DNA from: JANWXR01 sp964608265
GTDB lineage: Bacteria > Chloroflexota > Anaerolineae > Anaerolineales > UBA6663
Direction: 5' to 3'
Length of the DNA: 64,000 bases
NCBI GenBank assembly: GCA_964608265.1
Contig: CAZSNP010000010.1
Span: 1 to 64,000 of the forward strand
The notes under the pieces are model-generated. The model was not told the origin of the DNA, did no database searches, and saw only the letters and a list, made by a program, of their open reading frames with translations. Of the stretch, positions 1-9,856 are shown one piece after another. Position numbers and translations under genes: made by a program. How positions within the stretch are numbered: position 1 is the stretch's first letter; every line of letters begins with the position of its first letter.

Positions 1-90
1 GACCCAACGGATTACGACTCATTTGGCGTTAGCCTGAATTTGCAAAAGTCCAGTAGACACCTACCCACTCACCCTCCCACCCCGTTCACC

Positions 91-1072
91 ATGTCAGCGG
101 TCCGCCTCCTCAACCTTTGCCCCGCCCCCTGGCTTCGCACCCAGTCGGTCTATCACGCCCTGGCGGAGACGATGACGGCGGACTCGCCAGACACCCTCAT
201 CCTGACCCAACCTCTGCAATCGTATGTCTGCATCGGTTATCATCAGGAACTGCATTCGGTGCTCGACCGCGCCGCGTGCGCGCAAATGGGCCTGCCCATC
301 GTCCGGCGGCGGGTGGGGGGCGGCGCGACTTATCTGGATGCAAATCAGTTGTTCTATCAGTGCGTCTTTCATCATACCCGCGTCCCGGCGGTGGTGGGGG
401 AGGTCTACGCCCGGCTGCTGGCCGCGCCCATCGCCGCCCTGCGCGCGCTGGGCCTGAACGCCGAATTGCGCGGCGAAAACGAGATCGAGGTGAACGGCCG
501 GCGCATCGCCGGGATCGGCGGCGGGAGGTTCGGCGAGGCGGCGGTCGTCGTCGGCAACCTGCTGTTTGATTTTGACTACGAGGCGATGGCGCGCGCCTGG
601 CGCGTTCCCTCGGAATCCTTCCGCCGCCTGGCCGCCGAGACCCTGCGCGAGCGAGTCACGACGTTACGGGCGGAACTGCCGCGCCCGGTCTTGCCCGCCG
701 AGGTTCAACCCATCCTCGTAAACGAGTTCTCGCGCGCGCTGGGCCGCCCGGTGGAGCCGGGGGCGTTGACGCCGGACGAGCGGCGCGCCGCGGAAGAAAT
801 CGAGCGGCGCCTGGTGTCGGAGGAATGGTTGAACCTTCACGCCGATGGCGGGCAACCGATGACGGCGCTCAAAATCTCGCGCGGCGTTTTTGTCCACGCC
901 GCCGAGGCGAAGGTGGGCGGTTGCGATCTGCGCGCCTCGTTTCGCGTGAGGCAGGGGCGCATCGAGCAGGCGGTGCTGGAGGGCGCGCCGGAGCACGAGT
1001 GGGTCGGCGCGGCGGCGAACCTGAGAGGCGTGAAGTTGCGCGAATGGACGCTGGTGATGGAAAGGAACCTGG

Positions 1073-1095
<23 letters not shown>
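91..1095 (+). CDS. Lipoate-protein ligase A-fold protein with altered catalytic lysine
   Basis: This 334-residue protein has the biotin/lipoate ligase fold. The lipoyl-site signature RRRVGGGATYLD lies near residues 72-83, and a C-terminal accessory domain is present, as in LplA. LplA enzymes activate lipoate with ATP and transfer it to a lysine of carrier proteins. The segment that normally reads R-K-V/I-S-G, with the catalytic lysine, here reads NGRRIAG (about residues 135-141), so arginine replaces the lysine. I chose the ATG at 91; a TTG at 40 in the same frame gives 17 more residues without support. The gene overlaps the downstream ferredoxin-NrfD gene by 23 bases, so it is probably translated as part of the molybdoenzyme operon. 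The fold assignment is firm. Ligase activity is uncertain, and a specialised transferase or cofactor-binding role is possible. Confidence 0.8.
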
Positions 1096-2624
<1,529 letters not shown>

Positions 2625-2626
<2 letters not shown>

Positions 2627-2705
2627 AACGCTGAAACGCTGATTGGAGCGAGATCGCTGATACTATTATCAGCGTTGTCAGTGCCCTCAGCGTCTCAGCG
2701 ATTCA
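2625..2705. repeat. Word-type inverted repeat array (GAAACGCTGA / TCAGCG)
   Basis: Immediately after the NrfD-fusion stop, the word AAACGCTGA occurs twice in tandem. Its complement TCAGCG recurs several times between 2669 and 2700. The arms could fold into an imperfect hairpin, but no T-run marks a classical terminator. Confidence 0.7.
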
Positions 2706-3036
2706 AAGGAGACGGGCATACCAACAAATCCTGACCACCCGCCTCACAGCGTCTTCAGTATTCTCAGCGGTTCAGCGATCCAGGAGGCCAGCATGGACAA
2801 ACCGCACGTCAAGCCGGAGTATCCGCACTCGGAACTCACGGCCCGGATCATCGCCGCCGCGCAGGAAGTGCATCGCACACTCGGCCCCGGCTTCGAGGTC
2901 GGCCTGCTCATCAACTTCGGCGGCCCCAGGCTCGCAGTCCGGCGTCTCATCAATCAAAAACGCTGAGCGCCCAACCGCTCTCAGCATCCTCAGCCGCTTC
3001 GCGTCAGCGCCTCAGCGATCCAAAGGACCTGGCATG
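2686..3036 (+). repeat. Three copies of a cassette carrying a Shine-Dalgarno-like site
   Basis: A unit of about 33 bases occurs at 2686-2719, 2763-2795 and 3003-3036. Its core is CTCAGCG, two bases, TCAGCGAT, then CAAAGGA or CAGGAGG, then GGCAT or AGCATG. The second copy supplies the ribosome-binding site and ATG of the GxxExxY remnant. The third supplies those of the molybdopterin oxidoreductase. The first ends in GCATA and has no start codon. The 407-base gap between the two real genes is thus mostly repeat plus remnant. Confidence 0.75.
2793..2966 (+). pseudogene. GxxExxY-family remnant (internally deleted, 57 residues)
   Basis: The reading frame begins with a segment ending in AQEVHRTLGPGFE, typical of the N-terminus of GxxExxY proteins (PF13366, PD-(D/E)XK-like fold, usually about 125 residues). 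It then jumps directly to VGLLINFGG, typical of their C-terminus. About 70 central residues are missing in frame, including the rest of the name-giving motif and the likely catalytic core. AGGAGG precedes the ATG, so a short peptide may still be made. Copies of the TCAGCG word lie on both sides. I base the family call on recalled motifs at both ends; it is probably non-functional. Confidence 0.7.
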
Positions 3037-5901
3037 ATAGACACCCCTCTCCGTCTCCCGCCCCAACTCACCGACTCCGGCGAGCGCCTGCAACAATACC
3101 CGCCGCCCGAAAAATGGGATGACTGGGTGGAGTGGGACCACCGGCAATGGCCGAATAAAGTTCCCCGGCATTACATGCTGGTGCCGACGGTATGTTTCAA
3201 CTGCGAGTCGGCCTGCGGTTTGTTGGGGTGGGTGGATAAAGAGACGATGCAGGTGCGCAAGTTCGAGGGCAACCCGGCGCACCCCGGCAGCCGCGGGCGC
3301 AACTGCGCCAAAGGCCCGGCCACCATCAATCAGGTCAACGACCCCGACCGCATCCTCTATCCGCTCAAACGGGCGGGCCGGCGCGGCGAGGGCAAATGGG
3401 TGCGCGTGACGTGGGATGATGTGTTGAAGGACATCGGGGGCCGCATCCGCGCGGCGTTTTTGGAGGGACGGCATAACGAAATCATGTATCACGTCGGGCG
3501 GCCCGGCCACGACGGCCTGATGGAATGGGTGCTGTTCGCCTGGGGCATTGACGGCCACAACTCGCACACCAACATCTGCTCGTCGGGCGCGCGCGCGGGC
3601 TACGCCTTCTGGATGGGCTTCGACCGCCCCAGCCCCGACCACGCCAACGCCAACGTCATCCTCCTCATCAGCAGCCACCTCGAAACCGGCCACTACTTCA
3701 ACCCGCACGCCCAGCGCATCATCGAGGGCAAGCTGCGCGGCGCCAAGTTGATTGTGATGGATACGCGCCTCTCGAACACCGCCTCGATGGCGGATACCTG
3801 GATCGCGCCGTGGCCCGGCTCGGAGGCCGCCATCCTGCTCGCCATCGCCAACCACCTCATCACCACCGGTAAATACGACCGCGAGTTCGTCCGCAAGTGG
3901 GTGAATTGGGAAGAGTATTTGAAATCTCAAAATCCCAATAACCAATTCCCGATAACATTCGAAGCCTTCGAGTCCGCGCTCAAGACGCAATACTCCGGAT
4001 ACACCTTCGAGTACGCGGCGCGGGAGTCGGGCGTGGAGGCGAACGCGCTGCGGAAGATTGCGGAAGATGTGGCGAATTGCGGCGGAAGGCTCGCCGCGCA
4101 CAACTGGCGCAGCGCCGGCGCGGGCAACCTCGGCGGCTGGCAGGTGGCCCGTTGCCTGTTCTTCCTCAACGTCCTCACCGGCAGCGTGGGTGTGGAGGGC
4201 GGCACCTCGGCCAACGCGTGGGATAAGTGGGTGCCGCGCCCGCACCAACTCGGCCCGCACGCCAGACGCTGGAACGAGCTGACCTGGCCGCGCGAGTACC
4301 CGCTCTCGTATTTCGAGATGAGCATCCTGCTCCCGCACTTTCTCAAGGAAGGGCGCGGCAAGCTGGACGTGTACTTCACCCGCGTCTACAACCCCATGTG
4401 GACGAACCCCGACGGCTTCACCTGGCTCGAAGCATTGCGCGACGAATCGAAGATCGGCTGTCACGTCGCGCTCACGCCGACGTGGAACGAATCCGCGTGG
4501 TGGGCCGATTACGTGCTGCCGATGGGCCTCGGCGCCGAGCGGCACGACCTGATGAGCCAGGAAACGCACGCCGGGCAGTGGCTCGCGTTCCGCCAGCCCG
4601 TCAACCGCGTGGCGTTGGAGCGGATGGGGAAGAAAGTCAATCGCACGTACGAAGCGAACCCCGGCCAGGTGTGGGAGGAGACCGAGTTTTGGATTGACCT
4701 GAGCTGGGAGATTGACCCCGACGGCGCGCTGGGCATTCGCCGGTATTTTGAGTCACCCGGCCGCCCCGGCCAACGCATCACGGTAGACGAATACTTCGGC
4801 TGGATGTTCGACAACAGCGTCCCGGGCCTGCCGGAGGCGGCCGCCAGGGAGGGCCTGACGCCGCTGGCCTACATGAAGAAGTACGGCGCGTTCGAGATCC
4901 GCAGCGGCGCGCTAGCCGAATACGACCGCGCGCTCTCGCCCGAAGAAATGGCCGAGGCGCAAGTGGATGAGCCGACCGGCATCGTTTACACGAAAGCGCC
5001 CGCCGCGCCGCCCACAAACATCGTCCCGACTCCCGCGCCCGTGTCAACGGAGATGGGCCGGGCCATCGGCGTGATGGTTGAGGGTCAGCCGAAATTCGGC
5101 TTCCGCACGCCCTCGCGCAAACTCGAATTCTTCTCGGCCACGCTCCGCGATTTCGGCTGGCCCGAATATGTATTGCCCGGCTACATCGAGAGCCATGTCC
5201 ACCCCAACCGCATCAATCGTGACGCCAGCGAGTTCGTGCTGCTCTCAACGTACCGCCTGCCGACCCTGATCCACACGCGCAGCGCCAACGCCAAGTGGCT
5301 GGTCGAAATCTCGCACTCCAACCCGACGTGGATGCACACCTCCGACGCGGCGCGGCTGGGGGTGAAGGCCGGCGACCTGGTGCGCGTCGAGACCGAGATC
5401 GGTTGCTTTGTAGACAAGGTCTGGGTGACCGAGGGCATCCGCCCCGGCGTGATCGCCTGCTCGCATCACCTGGGCCGCTGGCGGCTGGCCGAAGGCGAAG
5501 GGACCAATCGGATTGCCTCGGCCCTCGTTGACCTGACCGAGTCGAATGGCGCGTGGCGCCTCCGCCAGACTCAGGGCGTGCAACCGTACACATCGAGCGA
5601 CCCCGACACCGAGCGCATCTGGTGGAGCGACGCGGGTGTGCATCAGAATCTCACCTTCCCCGTCCAGCCCGACCCGGTGAGCGGGATGCACTGCTGGCAT
5701 CAAAAAGTGCGCGTGACGAGAGCGCACTCCGGCGACCACTATGGCGACGTTCACGTAGACACCGGCAAAGCCCACGAGGTCTACAAACGCTGGCTGGCGA
5801 TGGCGCGCCCGGCCGCCGGCGAGTGGCGGAGGCCGCACTGGATGCTGAGGCCGTTCCGGCCCGACGTGAGCGCGTATCGAATTATGCAGGATGAAGGATG
5901 A
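3034..5901 (+). CDS. Molybdopterin-dependent oxidoreductase, DMSO reductase (CISM) family, catalytic subunit
   Basis: This 955-residue protein has the N-terminal [4Fe-4S] motif with Cys54, Cys57, Cys61 and Cys91. The central molybdopterin domains follow, and a C-terminal dinucleotide-binding domain spans about residues 720-880. Cys182, in HTNICSSGARAG, is the best candidate molybdenum ligand. There is no Tat signal, so the enzyme is predicted to be cytoplasmic. That resembles SoeA-like sulphite dehydrogenases and other inward-facing members more than periplasmic PsrA/TtrA; the substrate cannot be assigned. It is followed, with an ATGA overlap, by its TorD-type chaperone and preceded by its ferredoxin-NrfD partner. 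An A+T-rich stretch at about 3921-3960 encodes KSQNPNNQFPI and looks inserted. Confidence 0.88.
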   Translation: MIDTPLRLPPQLTDSGERLQQYPPPEKWDDWVEWDHRQWPNKVPRHYMLVPTVCFNCESACGLLGWVDKETMQVRKFEGNPAHPGSRGRNCAKGPATINQVNDPDRILYPLKRAGRRGEGKWVRVTWDDVLKDIGGRIRAAFLEGRHNEIMYHVGRPGHDGLMEWVLFAWGIDGHNSHTNICSSGARAGYAFWMGFDRPSPDHANANVILLISSHLETGHYFNPHAQRIIEGKLRGAKLIVMDTRLSNTASMADTWIAPWPGSEAAILLAIANHLITTGKYDREFVRKWVNWEEYLKSQNPNNQFPITFEAFESALKTQYSGYTFEYAARESGVEANALRKIAEDVANCGGRLAAHNWRSAGAGNLGGWQVARCLFFLNVLTGSVGVEGGTSANAWDKWVPRPHQLGPHARRWNELTWPREYPLSYFEMSILLPHFLKEGRGKLDVYFTRVYNPMWTNPDGFTWLEALRDESKIGCHVALTPTWNESAWWADYVLPMGLGAERHDLMSQETHAGQWLAFRQPVNRVALERMGKKVNRTYEANPGQVWEETEFWIDLSWEIDPDGALGIRRYFESPGRPGQRITVDEYFGWMFDNSVPGLPEAAAREGLTPLAYMKKYGAFEIRSGALAEYDRALSPEEMAEAQVDEPTGIVYTKAPAAPPTNIVPTPAPVSTEMGRAIGVMVEGQPKFGFRTPSRKLEFFSATLRDFGWPEYVLPGYIESHVHPNRINRDASEFVLLSTYRLPTLIHTRSANAKWLVEISHSNPTWMHTSDAARLGVKAGDLVRVETEIGCFVDKVWVTEGIRPGVIACSHHLGRWRLAEGEGTNRIASALVDLTESNGAWRLRQTQGVQPYTSSDPDTERIWWSDAGVHQNLTFPVQPDPVSGMHCWHQKVRVTRAHSGDHYGDVHVDTGKAHEVYKRWLAMARPAAGEWRRPHWMLRPFRPDVSAYRIMQDEG

Positions 5902-5946
5902 ATGTGGACATGGAATTTCATCCTTCACCCTTCATCCTTCACCCTT
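5889..5946. repeat. Word-type inverted repeat (GGATGAA / TTCATCC) across a gene junction
   Basis: AGGATGAAGGATGAA spans the oxidoreductase stop and the chaperone start. Its complement, TTCATCCTTCACCC repeated twice, follows at 5916-5946. The array therefore encodes the last residues of one protein and the first 15 or so residues of the next (MEFHPSPFILHPW). Confidence 0.75.
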
Positions 5947-6782
5947 GGCTTTCCCATCTCTGGCTCCACGAACCCGATGCTGAGATAGTTGCCCGCGCCG
6001 TGAACGAGTTGGGCCTGCCGGAGGCCGATCCGACCGAACTCGCCTCGGTATACGCGGATGTCTTTCTGCTCAACGTCCCGCCGTATGGGACGGTGTATAC
6101 GGACGTAAACGGTGAATTGAACGGACCGGAGGCGCAGCAGGCGGCGGCGCTGTACGAGGCGCATGGTTATCGCCCGCCCGAAATAAGTTCAACCGCCGCG
6201 CCCGATCATGTTGGCTTATGCCTCGGCTTCCTGGCGCACGCCGAGGAACGGGGAGTGGAGACCGGCGCATTAGGGCTGGAGTGGATTCCGACCGCCTGCC
6301 TCGCCGTCGAACGCGACCCGACAGCAAATATGTTTTACCGGGTGCTGGCCGCCAAAACGCGCGCCGCGCTGTTTTTATGCCCCGCCCTCCACACGGCGGA
6401 TGCCCCCCTCCTTCAATCGCCCGACTCGGACGACGAACTCAGCCTCCACACCCTCCTCCGCTTCTTCCTCACCCCGGCGCGGTGCGGCGTCTTCCTGTCA
6501 CGGTCACGGCTCGGCCAAATGGCCCGGTCGCTCGGCCTGCGCCTGCCCTTCGGCTCGCGTTTCGATGTGGCCGAAATGCTGTTCATGTCCGCCGGGGACG
6601 CCGGTCAGGTTGGCGCATTAATCGGTCTACTGCAAACCGAGATCAACCATTGGAGACTGGCGTATCGCCGGTGGGCGGAGGAGAACCCGGCGTGGCGACC
6701 CTTTGCCGATGTCTGGCTGGCGCGGACGGAGAATGCGAGCCGCACACTGGCTGGGATGCGTGCGACGGCGATGAACACATGA
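5898..6782 (+). CDS. TorD/DmsD-type molybdoenzyme chaperone
   Basis: The 294-residue protein matches the all-helical TorD family, which holds apo-molybdoenzymes until cofactor insertion. The key stretch is ASVYADVFLLNVPPYGTVY near residues 48-66, equivalent to the E/Y-xx-LF and PYESVY motifs, followed by a conserved DHVGLCLGFLAHA. It is longer than the usual 200-220 residues; the first 18 or so residues come from the repeat array at the junction. The start ATG overlaps the stop of the oxidoreductase as ATGA, so the two are translationally coupled and this is very likely its dedicated chaperone. A later start is possible, because the repeat-encoded N-terminus is probably dispensable. Confidence 0.82.
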   Translation: MNVDMEFHPSPFILHPWLSHLWLHEPDAEIVARAVNELGLPEADPTELASVYADVFLLNVPPYGTVYTDVNGELNGPEAQQAAALYEAHGYRPPEISSTAAPDHVGLCLGFLAHAEERGVETGALGLEWIPTACLAVERDPTANMFYRVLAAKTRAALFLCPALHTADAPLLQSPDSDDELSLHTLLRFFLTPARCGVFLSRSRLGQMARSLGLRLPFGSRFDVAEMLFMSAGDAGQVGALIGLLQTEINHWRLAYRRWAEENPAWRPFADVWLARTENASRTLAGMRATAMNT

Positions 6783-7228
6783 CTCCGACGCTGGCGGATT
6801 GCGTCGCCTTCCGTGCACGCTTCGCCGTGACGCGCGAACTCGCGCCGAGCGCCCTCGCCTGAGTGCAGCCGTTGGCGAGGGAGGCGCTCGGCATTCACGC
6901 GCAGCGGCAGACGCTGGTTGATGGCGAACTGCCCGCGCACCTCGTGATGACGACACCCGCCACCAACGGCAGCTGGGGCGAATTGATGCCGGTGTGGTTC
7001 AAGCCTTACGAGCGCCCGGTCCCGTTGTACTGCCTGGACAACCGGGCCTTGTTCGCGCTGCTGTATCGCCGGGCTTTTGGGCCGGAAGCGGAGGCGTCGG
7101 CGTTCACGATTGATAACCTGCGGCGCGTCGTCGTCGGCGCGGACCTCCTCATCCCGTTTCTGCCGGGCACGGACGGGGCAGGGCGTTTTCTCCGCTACGG
7201 CGTGCTGCCGATGTTGCTGGCGATGTAG
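6779..7228 (+). pseudogene. Unknown small protein gene interrupted by an in-frame TGA
   Basis: An ATG overlaps the chaperone stop as ATGA and opens a frame of 27 codons, which ends in TGA at 6860-6862. The same frame resumes at once with GTG and runs 122 codons to a TAG at 7226-7228. If the TGA were read through, the product would be 149 residues. I do not recognise the family. The second part contains NGSWGELMPVWFKPYE and ends in a hydrophobic stretch. The TGA lies in the loop of a strong hairpin (6844-6892). The gene sits next to decayed DNA, so loss by a stop mutation or rearrangement is the simplest reading. A GTG-initiated 121-residue protein from 6863 is the alternative. Confidence 0.45.
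6844..6892. repeat. Hairpin with the in-frame TGA in its loop
   Basis: The left arm at 6844-6859 (GCCGAGCGCCCTCGCC) pairs with 6874-6892 over 16 base pairs, with a three-base bulge on the right arm. The 14-base loop begins with the TGA stop. No T-run follows, so it is not a standard terminator. Confidence 0.7.
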
Positions 7229-7241
7229 ATGACGTTCACAG

Positions 7242-7373
7242 CGCCGATTGCAACGGGCTGGGGAGCGGCAGCCTCAGCCGCCTGCCTGTCAGCGATGGCG
7301 TCGCGGAAGTCACCGTGCAGATGAGGCCCTATTCCGTGGCGCTGATTTCGCTTGTCGGAGAAGGAAGCCTCCC
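7242..7373 (+). pseudogene. C-terminal fragment of an unidentified protein
   Basis: Read in the frame of position 7321, this stretch gives a start-less segment containing LGSGSLSRLPVSDGVAEVTV followed by PYSVALISLVGEG. It resembles the last beta-strands of a secreted carbohydrate-active enzyme, where a final PYS-x-x-L-I strand is common. No start or upstream domain is present. It is probably a leftover of a gene removed when this interval decayed. Family assignment is tentative. Confidence 0.3.
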
Positions 7374-8389
7374 GTGGACCGCGTACTTCATCTACTGCTC
7401 ACCTTCTCTCTCTTCCTCGCCGCTTGCGCCAGTCCCGCCCCGCGCCGCCAACCGAGCGCGTGACCGCAACCACACCGCCGACCAAACCGCCCGCGCCAAC
7501 GCCGCCGCCTCCCCTTTCACCGAATGGATTCAGCTCACCGCCGACGGGCAGGGCTTTGAGTTGACCACCCCTTCCGGCCAACGGTTTACGGCGTGGGGCT
7601 TCAATTATTCGTGCGGCGACCGTTTGCTCGAGGACTACTGGGATACGGAATGGGCCGGCATCGCGCAGGATTTCGGCGAGATGAAATCGCTCGGCGCCAA
7701 CTTGGTGCGGATACACCTTCAATTCGCCAAATTCATGCAAGATCCGGCCACGCCCGACGAAGCCGCCCTGGACAGGCTGGAGCAAAAGGCGAAGAGACCG
7801 GCCTGTACCTCGACGTGACCGGGCTGGGCGCCTATCGCGCCGAAGACACGCCGGAATGGTATTTCACCCTTTCCGAAGAAGAGCGCTGGGCCGCGCACGC
7901 GCGCTTTTGGGAGGCGGTCGCCGCGCGCCTGGCCGACAGCCCGGCCATCTTTTGCTACGACCTGATGAACGAGCCGGTGGCCCCTGCCGGCATGACGCGC
8001 GCCATCTCATCACCGTCGGGTCACTCCGTCCGAGTTCCGAACTCGGCTACTTCTTCGGCTTCAAGCCGGGCGCAGTCGCCGCCGAGCTGGATTTCCTCAG
8101 CGTCCACATCTATCCCGAAAAATCCAAAATCGCGGAGGCCGTCGCCAGCGTGGAAGAGTTTGCGGCGGCGGGGAAGCCCGTCGTCATTGAAGAAACCTCG
8201 CAACTCTACTCCGGCGTGGAGGGGTTCGAAGATTTCTTCTCACAATCGAAAGCCCTTGCCTCCGGCTGGCTGGGGTTTTACTTCGGTGAATCGCCCGAGG
8301 AGATGAACCCGCCCGCCGATATGCTGGAGGCTATCCGGCTGGAGTGGCTCAAGTTGTTTCAGGAACTGGGCGGACAGTTGAACGAGTGA
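7374..8389 (+). pseudogene. Decayed glycoside hydrolase (family 5-like) lipoprotein gene
   Basis: A GTG at 7374 starts a lipoprotein signal (LLTFSLFLAACASPAP, lipobox LAAC). The proline/threonine-rich linker continues in a second frame. The catalytic domain (TEWIQLTADGQGF to about 7790) is in a third frame, with FTAWGFNYS and GANLVRIHLQF. The next part (ETGLYLDVTGLGAY ... CYDLMNEPV, with the probable acid-base Glu) shifts frame again. The end (HLITVG ... DFLSVHIYP ... PVVIEETS, with the probable nucleophile Glu) is shifted once more. There are at least four frame changes, and the joins near 7790 and 8005 look like deletions. The ancestor was probably a secreted cellulase- or mannanase-like enzyme. 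Confidence 0.75.
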
Positions 8390-8862
8390 GTGAGGGGAGA
8401 TTGCTGGGCCGCGGGTGCTCCGAATCTTGATGGGTGCTAATTGCGAGCCGAACGGTGGCATGCCAATTGAGTGCCTGGCGTAGCCGTGGAAGGGCCGGAG
8501 TTGGGCGGGGGTTCCGCCTGTGTTGCGGCTTTGCGAAAGGCGTCACGCTGATGGTGGTGACGTGGTTCATCGCCCACCTCGAGCATCACCTCGGCGTGCC
8601 TGCTGGGTGAGTCCCGAGAGAGGCGCAACAAAACCTTTCGCAACATCCACTGGCCATCACCTGACCCAGTCGGGCCATAAATTGGCCCGGTCGGTCTCTC
8701 CCCTTTCACTCCGATTTCTGTTTCAATTGTCTGCGACTCTCGCAATCACAAATTGGCAATTGAATACGCGGTTTTCCGCCGAACCAAGCCCAGGAGGCCG
8801 TCACCCGTCACTGCGTCACAACCGTCACCGCTTTCATCCTTTCACCGTCAAGGAGCAAGCCT
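8390..8862. other. 473-base gap without a recognisable gene
   Basis: Only short frames without homology or ribosome-binding sites are seen. A small hairpin GGGCCA-taaat-TGGCCC lies near 8673-8689. The last 60 bases are rich in CGTCAC/GTCAC words and end with AAGGAG, eight bases before the coxM start. The cox promoter probably lies here, but I see no convincing -35/-10 pair. Confidence 0.5.
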
Positions 8863-9735
8863 ATGATCCCACCGGCATTCGATTACGCAGTCCCCACAAC
8901 GCTGACCGAAGCCCTCACCCTGCTCGGCCAAAACCCCGAGGCCAAAGTCCTCGCCGGCGGCCACAGCCTCATCCCGGCCATGAAGTTCAGGTTGGCGCAG
9001 CCCGCGCTGCTGGTGGATATCAACAGAATCGAAGGCCTGAGCTACATCCGCGAGGAGGGCGGCTGGCTCAAGATCGGCGCGATGACGCGCGAGAGCGAGT
9101 TGGATAAATCCGCGCTCGTGCAGGCCAGATATCCGCTGCTCGCCGACGCCGCGCGCATGATCGCCGACCCGGTGGTGCGCAACATGGCCACCGTCGGCGG
9201 CAACCTCGCCCACGCCGACCCAGCCAACGATCATCCGGCGGTGATGCTGGCGTACGGCGCGCGCGTGGTGGCGACCGGGCCGGGCGGTCCGCGCGAAATC
9301 GCCATCACCGATTTCTTTGTCGGCCCCTTCACCACCGCGCTGGCGCAGGATGAAATCCTCACCGAGATCCGCATCCCAGCGAAGAAGGCGGGCGATGGGG
9401 GCTGCTACTTGAAGATCGAGCGCAAGGTGGGCGATTACGCCACGGCCGCCGTCGCGGTGCAGATCAACCTGAGTGCGGATGGCACCTGCAGCTCGGTGGG
9501 CATCGGCCTGACCAACCTCGGCCTCACCCCCATCAATTGCGCCGCGGCGGAAGCGAGCCTGCTCGGCAAGAAGCTCGACGAGGCGACGATCAAAGCCGCT
9601 GCCCAACTGGCCGCCGAGGCCGCCGACCCCTCGGACGACTATCGCGGCACCGCCGACTACAAACGTTCGCTGGCGAAGACGCTGACCGTGCGCGCGTTGC
9701 GCAAGGCGATGGAGCGGGCGGGGCGTGATGCGTAA
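8863..9735 (+). CDS. coxM: Aerobic carbon monoxide dehydrogenase, medium (FAD) subunit
   Basis: The 290-residue product matches the FAD-binding subunit of the molybdenum hydroxylase family in length and motifs. AGGHSLIP (residues 31-38) and TVGGNLAHADPAND (from residue 110) are the two FAD-contacting loops, and the usual C-terminal CO-dehydrogenase flavoprotein domain follows. In CO dehydrogenase this subunit takes electrons from the [2Fe-2S] protein and passes them towards the quinone pool. The start is supported by AAGGAG upstream. It is the first gene of the coxM-coxS-coxL set, the order in known carboxydotrophs. The CO assignment rests on the form I loop in the adjacent large subunit. Confidence 0.93.
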   Translation: MIPPAFDYAVPTTLTEALTLLGQNPEAKVLAGGHSLIPAMKFRLAQPALLVDINRIEGLSYIREEGGWLKIGAMTRESELDKSALVQARYPLLADAARMIADPVVRNMATVGGNLAHADPANDHPAVMLAYGARVVATGPGGPREIAITDFFVGPFTTALAQDEILTEIRIPAKKAGDGGCYLKIERKVGDYATAAVAVQINLSADGTCSSVGIGLTNLGLTPINCAAAEASLLGKKLDEATIKAAAQLAAEAADPSDDYRGTADYKRSLAKTLTVRALRKAMERAGRDA

Positions 9736-9828
9736 AACGTGAAACGTGAGGCCGAGCCATGACAAAGTTCCGGCCATAAACCAGGCCTAAAACGGCAACA
9801 CGTCACGTTTCACGGATCACGTTTCACG
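9734..9828. repeat. Word-type inverted repeat (CGTGAAACGTGA / TCACGTTTCACG)
   Basis: CGTGAAACGTGA at about 9739-9750, just after the coxM stop, is complemented by TCACGTTTCACG-gA-TCACGTTTCACG at 9803-9828. The array fills most of the coxM-coxS gap and stops before the coxS ribosome-binding site. Confidence 0.8.
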
Positions 9829-9856
9829 AGCCGTCGAATCAGAGGAGACCAACTCC

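Noticed and set aside
3034..3180. Tat signal on the molybdopterin oxidoreductase
   Set aside because: The N-terminus has no twin-arginine motif or hydrophobic stretch, so a periplasmic location is not supported.
3004..4569. Long minus-strand open frame (521 codons) antisense to the molybdopterin oxidoreductase
   Set aside because: It is a shadow of a G+C-rich gene. It is rich in Arg, Ala and Val with no motif, and the + strand protein has intact cofactor motifs throughout.
6860..6862. Selenocysteine at the in-frame TGA
   Set aside because: A bacterial SECIS should follow the TGA as a downstream hairpin. Here the TGA lies within the loop of the hairpin itself, and no known selenoprotein family is recognisable.
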